From assembly GCA_020796225.1 (NCBI GenBank), contig CM036758.1, positions 66,973,274 to 67,037,273 of the forward strand: 64,000 bases of DNA. Reading direction: 5' to 3'. Below, in pieces: positions 13,749 through 22,700 of this stretch. Position 1 is the first letter of the stretch, and the number at the start of each line of letters is the position of its first letter. The DNA is from Arion vulgaris. Its lineage: Eukaryota; Mollusca; Gastropoda; Stylommatophora; Arionidae. Under the pieces are notes generated by a model that worked only from the letters and a program-made list of their open reading frames with translations, did no database searches and was not told the origin of the DNA. Both the position numbers and the translations under genes were made by a program.

Positions 13749-16700
13749 GTTGATTGGACCATCATCATTGCACTTCAGTGAGTAACCATTTTTGCTCAGA
13801 TCTCTTTCATACACTGGAAGATCTCAGCTGCAGTGCATGAACTCTGTAGCACCGGCGAGGGTCCCCAATGTAATTTTGAAGATGGTGGAGATATTATGTA
13901 GAAATTTTATTTTAAATCTTTTTCTTATGCGTTTTGCCGGGCAGGCTTTCCAGCCTGCTCGCTCTTCTCAATTTTTAACTGCCAAGGGTTCTTTTACGTT
14001 CTCAAATTGAACACGGTACCTACATTTTATCGTCCGTCTCCGATAGGACTAGAAACTTCATCTCACTTACTTTGAAATCATGGATCTCTTGAAATATATC
14101 CCGACGTCTCCATGAGGAGCGATCCGGTACCTTATTCATGTTTTCAAGTTATCTACTACGCTGTAATGTTAATATGATATTTTTCAGGTGATGTCCTACT
14201 CTGCAATGCTTTTTGGACAGGTCAACATTGACCCTGACACTATCCCCTACATTGTTGTTGGTACTGGTGCTATCAACACCTTCTTCAGTATTGTTGCTGT
14301 AAGTTTATTAGTTGCAAGTTGTTTAACTGTCTCTTTCATCAGTTCAATTATGCATTAGTGACAAGAGAAGAAAAACAAAAGAGAAAACACAGGCTTCATT
14401 TGAAGTGTTACAAGAATTTAACATCTGGAACCGATGCTGTTGCACTCATAACATCTGTATCGCAGTTGTAGCCATGGCAATTCTGTGATAGAGTCGCCCA
14501 CCTGCCCAGCGTGTTCGTAGCGCGTTGGAGAACGAGTGACAAGCCCTCTGTGAGTGCAGGTTAAATTCGCGGCTGCCTAAAAGTCACAGGTTCTCCAGAT
14601 TTATGGTGTTTGTGGCACCGAACCGACGGGTCATGATGTCCATGGCACAGAGCCGAAGAGCTGAAAGCTCAAGTGCTTCTGGATTGGGGAAAAACAAATT
14701 CACATATGCTTGTATACTGAGCAGCTCAGTAAATATGCTCAATATAAGGGAAGACTGCAGTAAAACTGCAGCAATGACAAAATACATTAAAACAAAGTAT
14801 TGTAATTTTACTAAAGCAATAATAATACACAGCAACTTTTTGACCAAACGGCCTTTATCAGGCAAATGATACAACAGAAGTGAAGAAATCCTGGGTAAAA
14901 TATTCTCAAGAAACTACTAGCTGGATATATAAGACTACTTGTCAGATTTTGCGTATCCCGAAGGACCAAGTGAACCTTCATTTTTGTACTATGGCGGACA
15001 TCCGAGTGGTTATCAGGCCCATATTTTGTACTATGGCGGACATCCGAGTGGTTATCAGGCCCATATTTTGTACTATGGTGGAACACCGAGTGGTTATCAG
15101 GCCCATATTTTGGGTGTAAAGAATAGAACCACTGTTACCTGCCACGTATTTCATAAGAGGCGAATAAGGAGGTTTGGCTAAAACCGGATGCATGTGTCCT
15201 AAACGTGTAGAAGTATATGCGTTTAGGGTCCAACCAAACCAATATGCAACGTATTCATGTTCTTGGCAAAGATCAAACATATCACAAAGAGTGATTAAAA
15301 TTGGTCGTAAAGAACGAATGCAAAGAAGAAGGAGACTGGCTTGCGAGAGTACAAGGTAATTAAAATACGTATCGTCTGGCTGATAGAGCAGTGATCCAGG
15401 AAGAACAAACAATAAATAATGCAGACATCATCGCGGATATAAAAGAAGCAGGTCCTATATATTACTTTTTAAAAATGTACAAATCTGTATCCCTATTCAA
15501 AGGGAAGGAAAGGGGGGAATGAGAACAGCCAGATACAAATACTTTGTTAGAGGCACAAGACTTTTAATTAATCAACATAGAACAGGTGTGTCAGTTATCA
15601 GTTATATGAGGACTATCATCATAGCACTCCGGACATGTCCATATGTGCTCCGATCTCCGTCTCCGACAAATCCAGCAGCGTCCAGCGGCACAACACACCA
15701 GTTCGATGTTGATTAATCAATCTCTTTGCATATTTAGTATGTCGTTCTTTTAGGCTGCATCAATATTGACACTCATCTCTCTCAGTCTGGTCAGCGAGTG
15801 GGATTCACAGCCCTTAAACTTCTCTGTTTGGAAAGACTCTCTCAATAGAACAGGTGTGATAAGTCGTTGTATGCTGGTAAATATATTGGGAAGTACATTG
15901 AAGCAACTATGAACCTGTTCGGAGTGCTATAATGATGATCCTCACTAAATCACTAATAACACCTGTATATGTATGTAATCTGTCATTTTTAAAACAGTCA
16001 ATGGAGGGTATGATTCTTGGAAAATGAGGAAAGGGGTGAACAAGATGACGGTTGTAACAGGAAGTTAAAGAATCCTTGAATATGATGAGAGGAGGGGGAG
16101 AACAGAAGAGTTAAAGAGTTTTTCACAAGGACTGTGGAAAGCGCAACACTCTGCAAAACCCATGTTACATCATGATGTTTTTGAAGAACTTCTTTTCCTA
16201 AGCATTTTTGCCTCACAGCATCAGGATAACAAGTGCTTTATAGAATGGGCTTTTGCATGCGCTTCACAAATAGTGTTTTTCACTACCCAAGTTATTTCTA
16301 AGGTCCACCATTTGCATGGACTGCTTTTTACGATGTGAGTTTTGTAATGTGTAGATTTTTGAAGATAGTGGACTAAAATTCAAATAAAAAGTGTACAAGA
16401 TGTGTAACTGCATTAATACTTTGCATTTAATTACATTTGTATCCAGGTGCCTCTGATGGAAAAACTTGGACGCCGGCCACTCTTGTTGTACCCCATGATT
16501 TGCATGCTAGTATCCTTTATCTTAATGATGATCTTCTTGAATCTGCAGAAAAATGATGACTTAGAGGTACATATCTGTTTGTCTTGTCTTAACCACGTGT
16601 GCCGTGAAACCTGTTGGGAGTTTCAGTTTTGTATCTTGTGACAGATGTGTTGTATCTGTAGTTGTTAGTCTTTGATGTTGCAGGATATCTGATATTATCT

Positions 16701-19700
16701 ATCCATCGGGTTTTTGGTCTTCCTCGCAAGTGCTTGTATTGTCTTATCCACATGTGCCGCAAAGTGTCGTTGGGAGTACAGTTTTGTATCCTGTGCCAGG
16801 TGTGTTTCATTTGTAGTTGTTAGTCTTTGATGCTTGAGGTCTCTTCGTGACTGTCTAGTGGATGAGGACACTAAAATAGATGTTGAATCGATCAAGTGAT
16901 GTAAGTAGTTTGGAGTTACCCGTTGTACAAGTCGAACTGGATGCCAGAGGGGCAGAGTGAGGAGTGTGTTTAATCAGCGATTCACGAGAACCATCAGTAT
17001 GCATACTCTTCGATATCTATTGGGGAGACTGAGCACCTATGGGTCTACCCAGAGTGCAATGACGTCAGTTTAGTAACCAATAACGATGTCGCAGGATATA
17101 TGTGATATTATTTATCCTTTGGATTCTTGGTCTTCCTCAAGCTCATTGTGATCTTTCTTTCTTGGGATTTACTTAGGGACCATGTTTTTGACATATGTGT
17201 TTAACTTTGATATTATTATAAGCAAATAACATTTACATATTTTTTTTAAACATATAATAATCATATAATGGCTAGGTATTTTTGTAGTCATTCTCTTTGT
17301 AATTCTTTACCAAGATTTCACATTGGACTTATCTTTCTCTTTTAGTTATTCCTTATGTCTACACAGCATTCAGTCTCTTTGTAAGAATCCTGTACTAATG
17401 TATGACCCTTCTAATGAAATCGAACTTTTCTCCAACTTTGACCAAATTAATGGAGACTTTTTTTTAAGAACAATAGCACTGTGGTGTGATTTACAGATAT
17501 CAATGGTGCAGACGATAATGCATGAATTACCTGAGGGTCCCTTGTTGTTGCCTGTCCTATTCAATATGTACACACTAGGTATCATGAGTAATCAAACGTA
17601 TAGCAGTCATTTGTTTGGTGGTGGATTAAGCCTCTATGTAGCTGAGGCATGTCCTTTCAATATGTGTAGTGCTGGTGTGCACTATGTCTTATGTGTGCCC
17701 CATCTGTGGTAGGGGATTGTGTTCTAGGATTGGACTCTACAGTCACCTCCGCACACACCAGAGAGGTGCAGCAGCACACATCTGAGGCTGTTGTCATCAT
17801 TTCTTGCGGGGGGGGGCAGCTATTATGTCTTATGTGGGTGACATATTGACCTACTGGAAGTACAGCTCTTCAGCAGGAACTTGACTGATTTACTGCATGT
17901 TGTGATAGATCAGGAGCAAAATTAATATACCCAAGGCATCTGTGACATGGCTCAACTGAACTTTGTTTATTGTTAGCAGGTTTAGACTGGATGTTGAAAC
18001 AGAATCACCCCCAAAATGACAACTTGGTCAGTTATGAAGAAGCAAAAACCATCGCCAAAGGGCACTATAAAAGCAAAATGGGATAAAGAATGCCCAAAAC
18101 ACAACAAGGATGATGGATATTACCAACTATCCAGAAGGGACCAGACTGTTATTCTTCGCTTACTGAGGGGTCACAACATAATGAGACACCTGTAAACTAG
18201 ATTCAAGATAGGCACCAACGACCTGTACTCCTATAGCTTGGAGAGTATGACACCAGAACATATCCTACAGAACTGCTCCCAGTATGCAAACCTGAGAAGA
18301 GAGTGGTGGCCACTTACGCCAGCGTCCAGGACAAACTATATGTCGTGGCTGATAATCTGAGGCAGACGGTGGCCTTTATTAGAGAATCCGAAATCCCAAT
18401 CTAATGAGAACGCAGATGAAGAAGAAACAGAATCAAACCTCAAATACCTCAGCATCAATTTTGAATGATGCTGTCATTCTGAAATGATAGTGATGACATC
18501 ATCATGAAGCTGACGCGAGAAGGAAACAATATTCCTGGAATTACATGCAGCAATTCTGGAAGACTTTTCTTGGTACACTGTGGTCTTGTTAGTCAAATGC
18601 CTCATTATCATGGATTTTAGTGTTTACCACTTTGGAGCACAATTTACAAACTATCATTGGCAAAAACGAAAGAATCCCAGACAACATTTGAGTAAATGTG
18701 TTAGAATGAACAATATAAGGGAAAACTGCAGTAAAAATATGTAGCAGTGATGAAACAAATAAAAACAAAGTACTGTAGTTTTACAAAAACAATAACAATA
18801 CACAGCAACGTTTCGACCAAAATGCCTTTATCAATCAAAGGATATAAGAGAAGGAAATTCTTCACTTCTCACAAAGCACATAACATGTAGAATCAAACAA
18901 TAACTTCCTAACGGCCCTAAAATGAAAATCTGTTCAATAAGTTCATTGAGATCAATAGAATTAACAACATAATTATTATATTGTGTGATTTTTTAAATAA
19001 TATTTTCACAAAACACACTTACATATTTGTTTTTTTCAGCACCACCACTTTGGATTTGCTTATGTGTGTATCATAACAATGCATACATTCATTATTGGAT
19101 TTGCTTTAGGTCTAGGTAAGTCTATTGTAGCACTGCATGCGTGCAGGTCATTATTGGAATTGCCCTAGGTATAGGTAAGCCTACCTTAGCACTGCATACT
19201 TGCAGGTCATTATTGGAATTGCCCTAGGTCTAGGTAAGCCTACCTTAGCACTGCATACTTGCAGGTCATTATTGGACCTGCCCTATGTAAGTCTACTTTA
19301 GCACTGCATGCTTGCATGTCATTATTGGACCTGCCCTATGTAAGTCTACTTTAGCACTGCACGATTGCAGGTCATTATTGGACCTGCCCTATGTAAGTCT
19401 ACTTTAGCACTGCATGATTGCAGGTCATTATTGGACCTGCCCTATGTAAGTCTACTTTAGCACTGCATGATTGCAGGTCATTATTGGACCTGCCCTATGT
19501 AAGTCTACTTTAGCACTGCATACTTGCAGGTCATTATTGGACCTGCACTATGTAAGTCTACTTTAGCACTGCATGATTGAGGTCATTCTTGACCTGCCTA
19601 TGTAAGTTATTCTAGCACTGCATGATTGCAGGTCATATTGACTTGCCTAATGGTCTGGAGTATCTAGCACTGCAAGAGGTCATTATTAACTGCCAAAGTC

Positions 19701-22700
19701 TAGGTACAATCTGTATTGAAGGCTTATAATACTTTCATTCTAAGCAATAGAGATCAATTATAATCTAGTCTGAGCTATCAAAGCAGTTCCTCAAAAATTC
19801 AAGCTCAAAAGAGGACAACTTATTACTCTGAAGACGTGATCAAAAAAAATTAAGATCGTGCAGACAAGCAGATTGAACTCAAATAAAGAGGCAAAAGAAC
19901 AATTTACTTAAAGCTCGACAAAGCCAAAGAAATCTCTCTGAACGTGAACTCGGAGTAAACAGGCAAAAAAAATTTTAAGAAGCTTCTAAAGCTCTTAGAA
20001 ATCTTTCTTATCCCGGACTCTGTGATAAAACATGATTAATCTAGCAGAAGTTATTCTTTGTTTCTTTCTACACTGGTTTCTTGTTTCTTTTCTTACACTG
20101 GTTTCTTTGTTTCTTTTCTTACATGGTTTCTTTGTTTCTTTCTTACACTGGTTTTCTTTGTTTCTTTTCTTACACTGGTTTTCTTTGTTTCTTTTTTTTA
20201 CACTGGTTTTCTTTGTTTCTTTTCTTACACTGGTTTTCTTTGTTTCTTTTCTTACACTGGTTTCTTTGTTTCTTTTCTTACACTGGTTTTCTTTGTTTCT
20301 TTTCTTACACTGGTTTTCTTTGTTTCTTTTCTTACACTGGTTTTCTTTGTTTCTTTTCTTACACTGGTTTTCTTTGTTTCTTTTCTTACACTGGTTTTCT
20401 TTGTTTCTTTTCTTACACTGGTTTTCTTTGTTTCTTTTCTTACACTGGTTTTTTTTGTTTCTTTTCTTACACTGGTTTTCTTTGTTTCTTTTCTTACACT
20501 GGTTTTCTTTGTTTCTTTTCTTACACTGGTTTTCTTTGTTTCTTTTCTTACACTGGTTTTCTTTGTTTCTTTTCTTACACTGGTTTTCTTTGTTTCTTTT
20601 CTTACACTGGTTTCTTTGTTTCTTTTCTTACACTGGTTTCTTTGTTTCTTTTCTTACACTGGTTTTCTTTGTTTCTTTTCTTACACTGGTTTCTTTGTTT
20701 CTTTTCTTCCCTGGTTTCTTTGTTCTTTCTTACACTGGTTTTCTTTGTTTCTTTTCTTACACTGGTTTTCTTTGTTTCTTTTCTTACACTGGTTTTCTTT
20801 GTTTCTTTTCTTACACTGGTTTTCTTTGTTTCTTTTCTTACACTGGTTTTCTTTGTTTCTTTTCTTACACTGGTTTTCTTTGTTTCTTTTCTTACACTGG
20901 TTTTCTTTGTTTCTTTTCTTACACTGGTCTTCTTTGTTTCTTTTCTTACACTGGTTTTCTTTGTTTCTTTTCTTACACTGGTTTTCTTTGTTTCTTTTCT
21001 TACACTGGTTTTCTTTGTTTCTTTTCTTACACTGGTTTTCTTTGTTTCTTTTCTTACACTGGTTTTCTTTGTTTCTTTTCTTACACTGGTCTTCTTTGTT
21101 TCTTTTCTTACACTGGTCTTCTTTGTTTCTTTTCTTACACTGGTTTTCTTTGTTTCTTTTCTTACACTGGTTTTCTTTGTTTCTTTTCTTACACTGGTTT
21201 TCTTTGTTTCTTTTCTTACACTGGTTTTCTTTGTTTCTTTTCTTACACTGGTTTTCTTTGTTTCTTTTCTTACACTGGTTTCTTTGTTTCTTTTCTTACA
21301 CTGGTTTTCTTTGTTTCTTTTCTTACACTGGTTTTCTTTGTTTCTTTTCTTACACTGGTTTTCTTTGTTTCTTTTCTTACACTGGTTTTCTTTGTTTCTT
21401 TTCTTACACTGGTTTTCTTTGTTTCTTTTCTTACACTGGTTTTCTTTGTTTCTTTTCTTACACTGGTTTTCTTTGTTTCTTTTCTTACACTGGTTTTCTT
21501 TGTTTCTTTTCTTACACTGGTTTTCTTTGTTTCTTTTCTTACACTGGTTTTCTTTGTTTCTTTTCTTACACTGGTTTTCTTTGTTTCTTTTCTTACACTG
21601 GTCTTCTTTGTTTCTTTTCTTACACTGGTTTTCTTTGTTTCTTTTCTTACACTGGTTTTCTTTGTTTCTTTTCTTACACTGGTTTTCTTTGTTTCTTTTC
21701 TTACACTGGTTTTCTTTGTTTCTTTTCTTACACTGGTCTTCTTTGTTTCTTTTCTTACACTGGTTTTCTTTGTTTCTTTTCTTACACTGGTTTTCTTTGT
21801 TTCTTTTCTTACACTGGTTTTCTTTGTTTCTTTTCTTACACTGGTTTTCTTTGTTTCTTTTCTTACACTGGTTTCTTTGTTTCTTTTCTTACACTGGTTT
21901 TCTTTGTTTCTTTTCTTACACTGGTCTTCTTTGTTTCTTTTCTTACACTGGTTTTCTTTGTTTCTTTTCTTACACTGGTTTTCTTTGTTTCTTTTCTTAC
22001 ACTGGTTTTCTTTGTTTCTTTTCTTACACTGGTCTTCTTTGTTTCTTTTCTTACACTGGTTTTCTTTGTTTCTTTTCTTACACTGGTTTTCTTTGTTTCT
22101 TTTCTTACACTGGTTTTCTTTGTTTCTTTTCTTACACTGGTTTTCTTTGTTTCTTTTCTTACACTGGTTTTCTTTGTTTCTTTTCTTACACTGGTTTTCT
22201 TTGTTTCTTTTCTTACACTGGTTTTCTTTGTTTCTTTTCTTACACTGGTTTTCTTTGTTTCTTTTCTTACACTGGTTTTCTTTGTTTCTTTTCTTACACT
22301 GGTTTTCTTTGTTTCTTTTCTTACACTGGTTTTCTTTGTTTCTTTTCTTACACTGGTCTTCTTTGTTTCTTTTCTTACACTGGTTTTCTTTGTTTCTTTT
22401 CTTACACTGGTTTTCTTTGTTTCTTTTCTTACACTGGTTTTCTTTGTTTCTTTTCTTACACTGGTTTTCTTTGTTTCTTTTCTTACACTGGTTTTCTTTG
22501 TTTCTTTTCTTACACTGGTTTTCTTTGTTTCTTTTCTTACACTGGTTTTCTTTGTTTCTTTTCTTACACTGGTTTTCTTTGTTTCTTTTCTTACACTGGT
22601 TTTCTTTGTTTCTTTTCTTACACTGGTTTTCTTTGTTTCTTTTCTTACACTGGTCTTCTTTGTTTCTTTTCTTCACTGGTCTTCTTTGTTTCTTTTCTTA

